Shown: piece by piece, positions 49,843-58,159 of the stretch
How positions within the stretch are numbered: the first letter of the stretch is position 1
Layout of the letters: the number at the start of each line of letters is the position of its first letter
NCBI RefSeq assembly: GCF_900142575.1
Contig: NZ_FRBI01000015.1
Location: forward strand, 66,829-130,828
DNA from: Actinacidiphila paucisporea
Lineage (GTDB): Bacteria > Actinomycetota > Actinomycetes > Streptomycetales > Streptomycetaceae
Direction: 5' to 3'
Length of the DNA stretch: 64,000 nucleotides
Made by a program: the position numbers and the translations under genes
Notes under the pieces: model-generated
What the model was told of the DNA's origin: nothing
Databases searched by the model: none
What the model saw: the letters and a program-made list of their open reading frames with translations, nothing else

Positions 49843-50748
49843 ATGGCACATCGTGGCCCAAGGATCGCTGTCGTCACGGGTGCGGCCCGAGGCATTGGTG
49901 CCGCGGTCGCGCGTGGACTGTCCGAGCGCGGGATGCGGGTCGTCCTGCTGGGCAGAGAGCTGGAGTCGCTGCGAGCGGTGGCGGACAGCCTGCCGGGCAC
50001 GCCGTGCTGCATCGAAGCGGATGTCACCGACGAGGCGGCGATGCAGGGAAGTGCGCGGTCCGTGGCGGAACGCCTCGGACCGGCCTCCGTCGTGGTGGCG
50101 AACGCCGGAATCGCGGTCGCGGGGCCCTTCGCCAACTGCGACGCGGCCCTGTGGAACCGGGTGATCGGGGTGAACCTGATCGGCAGCGCGGTGACCGCCC
50201 GGGTCTTCCTGCCCCAGCTGCTGGAGACCCGCGGATACTTCCTGCAGGTCGCGTCGAGCGCCGCCTTCGGATCCGCTCCGATGATGAGCGCCTATTGCGC
50301 GTCGAAAGCCGGTGTCGAATCCTTCGCGCAGGCCCTGCGAAGCGAGATGGAACCCGAAGGCGTGGGTGTCGGAATCGCCTATCTGCACTGGACGGACACC
50401 GACATGATCGATGAACTCGACGAGCATGTCGTGCTGCGCGAGCTGCGCAGACGCCAGCCCGCACCGGCCCGCCGCGTACATTCGGCCGCCCGGGTCGCCG
50501 AGCTGCTGGTCCGCGGCATCGAACGCCGCTCGCCCACCCTCTACGCGCCCCCCTGGCTGCGTCTGGCCCAGCCCCTGCGTCCGCTGTTTCCCCACCTGGT
50601 CGCATGGGCCGCCCGCCGCTCGTTCGCCCGGATGTCCCCGGCTGAGTTCCATGCGGCGGCGGGGGTCCTGGGCGCGGGGGGCCACGCCGACTGGGACGTC
50701 CAGCGCAGCGCCGCTCCCATCCGTCCCACCACGCCGCCGCAGGATTAG
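49843..50748 (+). CDS. Short-chain dehydrogenase/reductase
   Basis: 301 residues from ATG 49843 (another ATG 9 bp upstream is in frame; longer starts would add a non-homologous extension). Cofactor motif VVTGAARGIGAAVARG, then NAGIAVAG, active-site Ser in VASSAAFGS and the Tyr-x3-Lys in AYCASKAG. A charged residue (Arg in LLGRELES) after strand two suggests NADP(H). The C-terminal ~70 residues include PLRPLFPHLVAWAARRSF, hydrophobic and possibly a membrane association segment, as in some lipid-metabolising SDRs. Substrate unknown. Confidence 0.9.
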   Translation: MAHRGPRIAVVTGAARGIGAAVARGLSERGMRVVLLGRELESLRAVADSLPGTPCCIEADVTDEAAMQGSARSVAERLGPASVVVANAGIAVAGPFANCDAALWNRVIGVNLIGSAVTARVFLPQLLETRGYFLQVASSAAFGSAPMMSAYCASKAGVESFAQALRSEMEPEGVGVGIAYLHWTDTDMIDELDEHVVLRELRRRQPAPARRVHSAARVAELLVRGIERRSPTLYAPPWLRLAQPLRPLFPHLVAWAARRSFARMSPAEFHAAAGVLGAGGHADWDVQRSAAPIRPTTPPQD

Positions 50749-50798
50749 CCCCGTCCTGGGCCCCGGCCGCTTCCAGCCGTCCGGGTCCGCTCCACCGG

Positions 50799-52502
50799 CT
50801 AGGCGGTCCACCCCATCGCGTTGTAGTCCCAGTCGGCCAGGCCCGAGGCGCCGAAGTTCGCCAGGCCCGAGCGGACCGCGAGGATCTGCGGGCGCTGGTA
50901 GAGCTCGATGGAGTGCACCTGGTCCCAGATCTGCGCGTCGGCCTGGTTGTACAGGTCGATGGCCGCGTTCTGGTCGGTGGTCTGCGCGGCCTGGCTGATC
51001 AGCTGCTGGATCTGCGGGGTCGAGATCCGGCCGTAGTTGCCGTAGATCTGCGTGGCGGTGGGCGCCTGGAAGGTCGAGTACAGCAGCGTCTGGAAGATGG
51101 CGTCGACGTTGCGGAAGCTCACCAGGTCGAAGGCGCCGGTGTGGACGTACTTCTCGAAGTAGTCGTCGGCCGGGACCGTCTGGATCTTCACCGCGATGCC
51201 CGCCTGGCCCAGCTGGGCCTGCACCAGTTGCGCCTGGTCGGTGGCCGAGGTGCTGGAGCCGGCGCTGAGCACGTACTGCAGGGTGAGCTGCTTGCCGTCC
51301 TTGGTGCGGGGCTTGCCCGCGCCGTTGTCCTTCCAGCCTGCCGAGTCCAGCAGCTTCTTGGCGCCCGCGAGGTCATGGCTGCCCCACTTGCCGCTGTTGT
51401 CCTTGTAGCCCTGCTGGTTGGGCATGAAGAAGTGGTTGCCGAGCGGCGTGACCGGGAAGGGCAGGTCCTTGGAGAAGGCGGCGACAATGCCCTGCCGGTC
51501 GATCGCCAGGTCCACGGCCTGCCGGACGGCGAGGTCCTGGAGCGGGCCGCGCGCGCCGTTGAGGGTGATGTGCACCTCGTCCCAGCGGGCGCCGCTCCTG
51601 ATGTCGGTGCCGGGGGACTTCGCCAGCCGCTTGTAGTCCTCGGGCTGGATGGCGGAGGTGTAGTCGATCTCCTTGTTGAGATACGCGTCGGTTTCCGCCG
51701 AGCCGTCGAGCGCCCGGTAGATGATGCTGTCCAGCTTCGGCTTGGCGCCCCACCAGTTCGGGTCGGGCACGGTGCTGACGGTCTGCGCCGTCTTGTCGTA
51801 GCCGCTGATCTTCCAGGAGTTGCCGGTGATCGGGACCTTGCCCAGCCAGCCCTTGTTGAACAGTTCGGGCGTCGCGATCGAGGGCGCCGGCAGCAGCGGG
51901 CGGAAGAGCCGCTTCCAGTCCGCGTACGGCTTGCCGAAGGTGATCTTCACCTGCTGGTCGTCAACGCCCCTGGTGACCGAGGAGATCTGCTCGTAGCCGC
52001 TGGTGTCGGCCACCAGGTAGCGGTCGTCCTTGCCGCTCAGCGCCTTCCACTGGGTGGCGAAGTCCTGCCAGCTCAGCTGCTTGCCGTCAGACCACTTCGC
52101 CTTGGGGTTCAGGGTGTACGTCACGACCTGCGGGCTGGTGGAGGTCACCTCGGCCGAGAGCAGGAAGTCCTTGTCGACGGTGGAGGCGCCCTGCGCGTCG
52201 TAGTGGAAGAGACTGGGCTCGACCTGCGCCACGATGGACTGGGCGTCGCCCTGGTTGCCGTCCACCTGGTAGGAGTTCCACTGCGAGATCCACTGGTGGA
52301 TCGCCATCTTCAGGGTGCCGCCCTGCTTGACCTTGCTCAGGGGCTGCGGGTTGATCCCCTGGGCGTGGACCGCGGGCGGCGCGGAGCTCTTCTTCGCGTC
52401 CGGTTTCGCGTCGTCGGAGCCGCTGCCGCACCCCGCCGTCAGCGCCACCGCGGAAAGGGCCACGGCGACCGCGGTAACAGGTCTGCCGAACATCCTGGGC
52501 AT
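50799..52502 (-). CDS. Peptide/oligopeptide ABC substrate-binding lipoprotein
   Basis: 567 residues, SBP family 5 (DppA/OppA). ATG with GGAGGAAT upstream. Lipobox LTAGC with Cys25. Mature features: VEPSLFHYDAQG, the family WSDGKQLSWQDFATQWKAL segment, AVRQAVDLAIDRQGIV and LLDSAGWKDNGAGKP, all usual in this family. It is divergent from the permease/ATPase genes at 52689-56781, with 186 bp between, and is surely the receptor of that transporter. Ligand: peptide or other cationic/hydrophobic compound; not determinable. Confidence 0.93.
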   Translation of the reverse strand: MPRMFGRPVTAVAVALSAVALTAGCGSGSDDAKPDAKKSSAPPAVHAQGINPQPLSKVKQGGTLKMAIHQWISQWNSYQVDGNQGDAQSIVAQVEPSLFHYDAQGASTVDKDFLLSAEVTSTSPQVVTYTLNPKAKWSDGKQLSWQDFATQWKALSGKDDRYLVADTSGYEQISSVTRGVDDQQVKITFGKPYADWKRLFRPLLPAPSIATPELFNKGWLGKVPITGNSWKISGYDKTAQTVSTVPDPNWWGAKPKLDSIIYRALDGSAETDAYLNKEIDYTSAIQPEDYKRLAKSPGTDIRSGARWDEVHITLNGARGPLQDLAVRQAVDLAIDRQGIVAAFSKDLPFPVTPLGNHFFMPNQQGYKDNSGKWGSHDLAGAKKLLDSAGWKDNGAGKPRTKDGKQLTLQYVLSAGSSTSATDQAQLVQAQLGQAGIAVKIQTVPADDYFEKYVHTGAFDLVSFRNVDAIFQTLLYSTFQAPTATQIYGNYGRISTPQIQQLISQAAQTTDQNAAIDLYNQADAQIWDQVHSIELYQRPQILAVRSGLANFGASGLADWDYNAMGWTA

Positions 52503-52688
52503 GTGCGATTCCTCCGGTAGTCGAGCACGGTGCGGCAGCAACTGTCACCACGGGGCACAGTGCTGGCGGTTGACGTTAAACCGCACCCGAGGTCACTCCC
52601 GCCCCTTTGGTAAGGCTGTCATGGTCTCTTCATATTTCTGCAACACTCCGCCTCCAAGATCGTGAGTGACCAGGAGAGAGGACCCGAC

Positions 52689-53672
52689 GTGCTCGCGTAT
52701 CTGGCCAGGAGGCTCGGCTACTACGTGGTCCTGCTGCTGGTGGCCGTCTGCCTGTCGTACGCGCTCGCCGCCACCGCGCTGCAGCCGCGCGCGTACTTCG
52801 AGGCGCGGCAGCCGCCGCCGCGGCCGGCCGCGGTCCAGGCGCAACTCAGCGCGCTCGGCATCGATGACCACACACCGCTCTACGACCGGTTCGGCCACTG
52901 GGCCGCCCACGCGGTGCGCGGCGATCTGGGCCGCACTATCGACGACACCTCCGTCAACGACGAGTTCGGCCGCCGCGTCGGGGTCAGCCTGCGGCTGCTG
53001 ATCGTCGGCACCGCGGCGGGCACGGTGGCCGGCATCCTGGCCGGCGCGTGGACCGCGGTGCGCCAATACCGGCTCTCCGACCGGCTGGTCACCCTGACCT
53101 CCTTCCTGCTGCTGTCCACGCCGGTCTTCCTGCTCGCCGTGCTGCTCAAGATCGGCGCGATCAGGCTCAACCAGGCGCTGGGCACCGACTTCATCCAGTT
53201 CACCGGCGAGAAGACCCCCGGGCTGCAGGGCGGTTGGACCGCGCACGCCAAGGACCGGGCGGTGCACCTGCTGCTGCCGAGCCTGTCCATCGGCCTGATC
53301 ACGCTGGCCACCTACAGCCGCTACCAGCGCAGCACCATGCTGGACGTGCTCGGCTCCGACTACCTGCGCACCGCGCGGGCCAAGGGCCTCACCCGCCGCA
53401 AGGCGCTGCTGCGGCACGGGCTGCGCACCGCGCTCATCCCCATGTCGACCTTCTTCTCCTACAACTTCCTCGCGGTCTTCACCGGCGCCATCTTCACCGA
53501 GGCGATCTTCGGCTGGCACGGCATGGGGGAGTGGCTGGTCGCCTCCATCGGCAAGGACGACGTCAACTCGGTCGTCGCCGTCAGCACCTTCGCGGCCGTC
53601 GTGGTGCTGCTGTCGGGCTTCGTGGCCGACCTGCTGCACGCCGCACTCGATCCGCGCGTCCGCCACTCCTGA
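52689..53672 (+). CDS. Peptide ABC transporter permease 1 (DppB-like)
   Basis: 327 residues from a GTG preceded by AGGAGAGAGG; this start gives (M)LAYLARRLGYYVVLLLVAV, the standard DppB N-terminus, so it is preferred to a GTG 27 bp upstream. Six membrane spans, the extracytoplasmic loop with GDLGRTIDD, and the ATPase-docking loop DYLRTARAKGLTRRKALLRH typical of the family. Pairs with the DppC-like gene 56 bp downstream; a short tandem duplication fills this gap. Confidence 0.92.
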   Translation: MLAYLARRLGYYVVLLLVAVCLSYALAATALQPRAYFEARQPPPRPAAVQAQLSALGIDDHTPLYDRFGHWAAHAVRGDLGRTIDDTSVNDEFGRRVGVSLRLLIVGTAAGTVAGILAGAWTAVRQYRLSDRLVTLTSFLLLSTPVFLLAVLLKIGAIRLNQALGTDFIQFTGEKTPGLQGGWTAHAKDRAVHLLLPSLSIGLITLATYSRYQRSTMLDVLGSDYLRTARAKGLTRRKALLRHGLRTALIPMSTFFSYNFLAVFTGAIFTEAIFGWHGMGEWLVASIGKDDVNSVVAVSTFAAVVVLLSGFVADLLHAALDPRVRHS

Positions 53673-53708
53673 CCACCGCACTCGTTCCGCCCGTTCGCCA
53701 CTCCTGAC
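53641..53708 (+). repeat. 35-bp tandem duplication of the DppB gene's 3' end
   Basis: 53641-53673 (end of the permease gene including its stop) is repeated at 53676-53708 with 3 mismatches in 33. The second copy is outside the gene and still ends in a TGA, so it looks like a recent slippage duplication. Confidence 0.85.
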
Positions 53709-53728
53709 AGGGGCCACACCACACCGCC

Positions 53729-54667
53729 ATGGCAACAGCACCGGAAACCCTGCTCGCCGGGGCCGACCAGGACGACGGCCTGATCGCCCGGCCGCCCAGC
53801 CGGGCCAGAGTCACCCTGCGCCGCTTCGCCGCGCACCGCACCGCCTTGGCGGGGCTGATCGTCGTGGCGCTGCTGTTCGTGCTCGCCTTCGCGGGGCCGC
53901 ATCTGACCCGGTGGAGCTACAGCGACATCGACTACACCGCGCTGCGCTCCGCGCCCTCCTCCCGGCACTGGTGGGGCACCAACAGGATCGGCCAGGACGT
54001 CTTCGCACAGACCGTGCACGGCCTCCAGAAGTCGCTGATCATCGGGCTGCTGGTGGGGGTGGCCGCGACCGGCGGCGCGGCGGTGGTCGGCGCGTGCGCC
54101 GGCTACTTCGGCGGCTGGACCGACCGGCTGCTGACCTTCACCACCGACCTGCTGCTGATCTTCCCGAGCTTTCTGGTGATCTCCGTCGTCTCACCCCGGC
54201 TCAAGGGCGGCGGCTGGCTGGTCTTCGCGCTGCTGCTGGCCTTCTTCGCCTGGATGGTCACCGCCCGGGTGGTGCGGTCGATGGCCATCTCGCTGCGGGA
54301 GCGCGAGTTCGTACGCGCCGCCCGCTACATGGGCGTCGGGCCGCTGCGGATCATCGCCCGGCACATCGTGCCCAACGTGGCGTCCTTCCTCATCATCGAC
54401 GCCACCATCGCGGTGGGCTCGGCGGTGATGAGCGAGACGGCACTGTCCTACTTCGGCTTCGGTGTGCAGTCCCCCGACGTCTCGCTCGGCACTCTGATCG
54501 CCGACGGTACCGGCGCCGCCGTCACCTACCCGTGGATGTTCTTCTTCGCCGCCGGGCTGCTGGTGGTCTTCGTCCTGGCGGTCAACCTGGTCGGCGACGG
54601 CCTGCGCGACGCGATCGACCCGACATCACGGCCCGGCCGCCGCCGGGGCAGGGGAGCGGCCAAGTGA
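53729..54667 (+). CDS. Peptide ABC transporter permease 2 (DppC-like)
   Basis: 312 residues. N-terminal cytoplasmic segment TLRRFAAHRTALAGLIVVAL leads into the first span; the family motif HWWGTNRIGQDVFAQTVHG follows. Docking loop EFVRAARYMGVGPLRIIARHIVPN is typical of DppC. Stop overlaps the GTG of the fused ATPase gene (GTGA). Second pore subunit of the peptide importer. Confidence 0.92.
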   Translation: MATAPETLLAGADQDDGLIARPPSRARVTLRRFAAHRTALAGLIVVALLFVLAFAGPHLTRWSYSDIDYTALRSAPSSRHWWGTNRIGQDVFAQTVHGLQKSLIIGLLVGVAATGGAAVVGACAGYFGGWTDRLLTFTTDLLLIFPSFLVISVVSPRLKGGGWLVFALLLAFFAWMVTARVVRSMAISLREREFVRAARYMGVGPLRIIARHIVPNVASFLIIDATIAVGSAVMSETALSYFGFGVQSPDVSLGTLIADGTGAAVTYPWMFFFAAGLLVVFVLAVNLVGDGLRDAIDPTSRPGRRRGRGAAK

Positions 54668-56781
54668 ATGCCACGACCGCCGGCGCCGTCCTCGACATCC
54701 GCGGCCTGCACGTGGACTTCGCCGGTGTGCCCGCTGTACGCGGGGTGGACCTCGCCCTGCGCCGCGGTGAAGTCCTCGGCCTGGTCGGCGAGTCCGGCTC
54801 GGGCAAGTCGGTGACCGCGCTGGCCGCGATGGGCCTGCTGCCGAGCGGCGCGGACGTACGCGGCTCCGTGACCCTGGACGGGACGGAACTGATGGGCGCG
54901 GGCGACACGGCGCTGTCCGCGGTGCGCGGCAACCGCATCGCCATGGTCTTCCAGGACCCGCTGTCCGCCTTCACCCCGGTCTACCGGATCGGCGACCAGA
55001 TCGTGGAGGCCCTGCGCACCCACCAGGACATCTCCCGTGAGCGGGCCGCGGAAAGGGCGGTGGAACTCCTCGACCTGGTCGGCATCCCCGAGCCGCGCAT
55101 CAGGGCCGCGGCCTTCCCGCACGAATTCTCCGGCGGTATGCGGCAGCGCGCCATGATCGCCATGGCGGTGGCCAACGACCCCGACGTCATCCTCGCCGAC
55201 GAGCCCACCACCGCGCTCGACGTCACCGTGCAGGCGCAGGTGCTCGACGTGCTGCGCACCGCGCAGCGCGAGACCGGCGCGGCCCTGCTGCTGGTCAGCC
55301 ACGATCTGGGGGTCATCGCCGGCACCGCCGACCGGGTCGCGGTGATGTACGCGGGCCGGATCGTGGAGACCGCGCCCGTGGACGAGCTCTTCGCCCGGCC
55401 GCGCATGCCGTACACGCTGGGCCTGATCGGCGCGGTGCCGCGGCTCGACGCCGACGCCAAGGGGCGGCCCGAGCCCCTGGTGCCGATCCCCGGCGCACCG
55501 CCCGCCCCCGCCGCACTCCCGCCGGGCTGCGCCTTCGCGCCGCGCTGCCCGCTCGCCGAGGACCGCTGCCGGGTGGCGCAGCCCGAGTTGGTGGAGGTGG
55601 CACTTCCCGAGCCGGCCGTGGCGGTACGGCCCGAGCCGGCCGTGGCGGCGGACGAGCCGCACCTGGCGGCCTGCCTGCGGGCCGGCGAGGTCGCGGGGCT
55701 GCGCCCGCTCGACGTCTTCCCCGTGCCGGGCGCCGACGTTGCGGCGGAACGCGCCGCCGACGGGCGGCCGGAAGGGACGAGCGTGCTGCGGGTCAGCGGG
55801 CTCGCCAAGACCTTCCCGCTGCTCAAGGGAGCGGTGTTCAGACGCCGGGTCGGCTCGGTCCACGCCGTGGACGGGGTGGACCTCGACATCAGGGCCGGTG
55901 AAGTCCTCGGCCTGGTCGGCGAGTCCGGCTCGGGCAAGTCCACCACGCTCTTCGAGATCCTGGAACTGCGCCGCCCGGAGCGCGGCAGTGTCGAGGTGCT
56001 GGGCCGCGGCACCGACACGCTGACCCGGCGTGAGGCGCACGCCCTGCGGGCCCAGGTGCAGATCGTCTTCCAGGACCCGATGGCCAGCCTCGACCCGCGG
56101 CTGCCGGTCGGCGACATCATCGCCGAGCCGCTGCGCGCCCAGCGCGCCGAGCGGGACCGGATCGCCCGCCGGGTCCCGGAACTGCTGCGCCAGGTGGGCC
56201 TCGACCCGGCGCACGCCGACCGCTTCCCGCACGAGTTCTCCGGCGGCCAGCGGCAGCGCATCGGCATCGCCCGCGCCCTGGCGGTGGACCCCAGACTGCT
56301 GGTGCTCGACGAGCCGGTGTCCGCGCTCGACGTGTCGGTCCAGGCGGGCATCCTCAACCTGCTGCTGCGGCTGCGGGCCGAACTCGGCCTGTCCTACCTG
56401 TTCGTGTCGCACGACTTGTCCGTGGTGCGGCACATCGCCGACCGGGTGAGCGTGATGTACCTGGGCCGTACGGTCGAGACCGGCGCGGTCGGCGAGGTCT
56501 TCACCCGGCCCCTGCACCCCTACACCCAGGCGCTGCTGTCCGCGGTGCCGCTGCCCGACCCGGTACGCGAGCGGGCGCGCGCCAGGATCCTGCTGCCCGG
56601 CGATCCGCCGAGCCCGACCAGGCGGTTGCGGGGGTGCCCCTTCCGCTCCCGCTGCCAGGTCTTCGCCGCGCTGCCGGGGCCGCAGCGCGAGCGCTGCACC
56701 GACCAGGCGCCGCCGCTGGCGGAGCAGGGCGGGGACCACGTGGCGGCCTGCCACTTCCCGGCCGCGCGACCAGTGCTCTGA
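54664..56781 (+). CDS. Fused peptide ABC ATPase (DppD-DppF in one chain)
   Basis: 705 residues containing two complete ATPases. First half: Walker A GESGSGKSV, signature FSGGMRQR, Walker B VILADEPT, then an oligopeptide-transporter C-terminal segment with Cys (GCAFAPRCPLAEDRC). Second half: Walker A GESGSGKST at about residue 420, FSGGQRQR, LLVLDEPV, and the matching Cys segment GCPFRSRCQ. These Cys patterns bind a 4Fe-4S cluster in DppD/DppF-type proteins. Normally two genes, fused here. GTG overlaps the DppC stop. Hairpin terminator at 56852. Confidence 0.93.
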   Translation: MNATTAGAVLDIRGLHVDFAGVPAVRGVDLALRRGEVLGLVGESGSGKSVTALAAMGLLPSGADVRGSVTLDGTELMGAGDTALSAVRGNRIAMVFQDPLSAFTPVYRIGDQIVEALRTHQDISRERAAERAVELLDLVGIPEPRIRAAAFPHEFSGGMRQRAMIAMAVANDPDVILADEPTTALDVTVQAQVLDVLRTAQRETGAALLLVSHDLGVIAGTADRVAVMYAGRIVETAPVDELFARPRMPYTLGLIGAVPRLDADAKGRPEPLVPIPGAPPAPAALPPGCAFAPRCPLAEDRCRVAQPELVEVALPEPAVAVRPEPAVAADEPHLAACLRAGEVAGLRPLDVFPVPGADVAAERAADGRPEGTSVLRVSGLAKTFPLLKGAVFRRRVGSVHAVDGVDLDIRAGEVLGLVGESGSGKSTTLFEILELRRPERGSVEVLGRGTDTLTRREAHALRAQVQIVFQDPMASLDPRLPVGDIIAEPLRAQRAERDRIARRVPELLRQVGLDPAHADRFPHEFSGGQRQRIGIARALAVDPRLLVLDEPVSALDVSVQAGILNLLLRLRAELGLSYLFVSHDLSVVRHIADRVSVMYLGRTVETGAVGEVFTRPLHPYTQALLSAVPLPDPVRERARARILLPGDPPSPTRRLRGCPFRSRCQVFAALPGPQRERCTDQAPPLAEQGGDHVAACHFPAARPVL

Positions 56782-56851
56782 CCACCCCGGGCAACGCCCC
56801 GCGGCGGTCAGGCGCGGACCCGAGCCGCCGACCGCGGCGGGTGCGGGCGGT

Positions 56852-56881
56852 CCGGGGCCCGGTCGACCGACCGGGCCCCGG
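56852..56881. terminator. Bidirectional hairpin terminator
   Basis: CCGGGGCCCGGTC and GACCGGGCCCCGG form a 13-bp perfect stem with loop GACC, between the convergent peptide-transporter and ApbE operons. Confidence 0.85.
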
Positions 56882-56911
56882 GCGTCCGATCCGCCGCCGC
56901 GCGGCGCCGAG

Positions 56912-57676
56912 TCACCGAAGCACCCGCCCGCCGTCCGGTTCGGGGCCGCCGGTGGTCCACGAGGTGCCGTCCGGGGCGATCGCCAGGGACCGGGTGCCCG
57001 GCAGCGACGCCAGCCAGGCGCGGGCGCGGTCGCCCATGGCGTAGCCGGCGGTGGCGTGGGCGTCCGCGTCGGTCAGGCTGCGCGTGACGACCGTGAGGGA
57101 GGCCAGCGCGGTGGCCGGGGGGAGGCCGGTGCGGGGATCGACGACGTGGCAGCCGCGTTCCGCGGGGCCGGAGGTGGCGACGGCCAGTTCCCCCTCGGCG
57201 TGGACGACGGCCGCCACGGCCCCGCTGCGCAGCGGATCGGTCACGCCGATACGCCACGGTCCGCCGTGCACCTGGACGTCACCGCCGCCGTTGACGCACA
57301 CCGCCTCGGCGCCGGCCGAGGAGAGCATCGCGGCCGCCCGCTCCACCGCCCAGCCCTTGACCAGCCCCGTGGGGTCGAAGCCGCCCGCGTAACCGGCGCT
57401 GAACCAGCCGCCGCTGCGCCGTTCGGCGGCCTCGCAGAGCCTGAGCACCTCCCACACCTCCGGTGAGCACGCGGACAGCGCCAGTTCCCCTGCCGACAGC
57501 CGGCTGATCTGGCTCTCCGGCCGGTATGTCGAGAAGATCCCGTCCACGTGGCGCAGCCAGGCCACCGCGGCCTCCAGGGCGGCGGCGACGCGCGGGCCGG
57601 CGCCGCGTACGTCGAAGGAGAAGGCGGTGCCCATGGTGTGCTCGACCCGGCGCAACCGGCCGTCCGCGTCAGCCAT
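56912..57676 (-). CDS. apbE: FAD:protein FMN transferase (ApbE)
   Basis: 254 residues, no signal peptide. It moves FMN from FAD onto a Thr of a target protein. Seen: MGTAFSFDV start, the FAD-binding DPTGLVKGWAVERAA, NGGGDVQVHG, HVVDPRTGLPPATALASLTVV and the Mg-binding TDADAHATAGYAMG. It is 2 bp after the FMN-binding protein gene that carries the likely target site SGATYTS. Last gene of the flavin redox operon. Its lack of an export signal is unusual, because targets of this type are normally flavinylated outside the cytoplasm. Confidence 0.93.
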   Translation of the reverse strand: MADADGRLRRVEHTMGTAFSFDVRGAGPRVAAALEAAVAWLRHVDGIFSTYRPESQISRLSAGELALSACSPEVWEVLRLCEAAERRSGGWFSAGYAGGFDPTGLVKGWAVERAAAMLSSAGAEAVCVNGGGDVQVHGGPWRIGVTDPLRSGAVAAVVHAEGELAVATSGPAERGCHVVDPRTGLPPATALASLTVVTRSLTDADAHATAGYAMGDRARAWLASLPGTRSLAIAPDGTSWTTGGPEPDGGRVLR

Positions 57677-57678
57677 GG

Positions 57679-58152
57679 TCAGCCACCGGCCTTGTCGAGG
57701 GCGCTCTGCAGGGACTGGATGTAGCCCTCGCTGGTGTACGTCGCCCCGGAGACGGTGTCGATGTGCGCGCTCTGCGCCGCCAGCGCCTCCTGGGTGAGCT
57801 CGGGGACGGCGAAGCCGGTGATCTCCTGGTCGCGGGGGTTGTCCTGCGGCACCTGGACGGCGGACACGGCGGTGATCTTGCCGCCCTGCAGGGTGATCCG
57901 CAGCTGCACGGGGCCGTACCGGGTCTGCACGGTGTCGCCGTCCACGGTGCGGGTCCCCGTCGCACCGGTCGAGCCCGCCCCCGCGGAGGGGGCCGCCGAG
58001 GGGGCGGACGGCTGGGGCGCGGGAGGGGCGGCGGCGCTGCCGGCTCCTCCCGTCGCGTGCGGCTTGAGGCTGAGCAGGAGGAGCACGCCGGTGACGGTCA
58101 CCAGGATGCTGAGCAGGACACGCCGCAACGGGCGGTGGGTGAGGCTGTTCAC
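57679..58152 (-). CDS. Membrane-anchored FMN-binding protein
   Basis: 157 residues from GTG. N-terminal membrane anchor LLSILVTVTGVLLLLSL, then a Pro/Ala/Ser linker of about 35 residues and an FMN-binding domain ending in DTVSGATYTSEGYIQSL. The Thr in the SGATYTS motif is the usual site of phosphoester-linked FMN, attached by ApbE encoded next door. Extracytoplasmic one-electron carrier. It probably receives electrons from the ferric-reductase-like protein whose gene lies 7 bp upstream. Confidence 0.9.
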   Translation of the reverse strand: MNSLTHRPLRRVLLSILVTVTGVLLLLSLKPHATGGAGSAAAPPAPQPSAPSAAPSAGAGSTGATGTRTVDGDTVQTRYGPVQLRITLQGGKITAVSAVQVPQDNPRDQEITGFAVPELTQEALAAQSAHIDTVSGATYTSEGYIQSLQSALDKAGG

Positions 58153-58159
58153 GGGCGTC

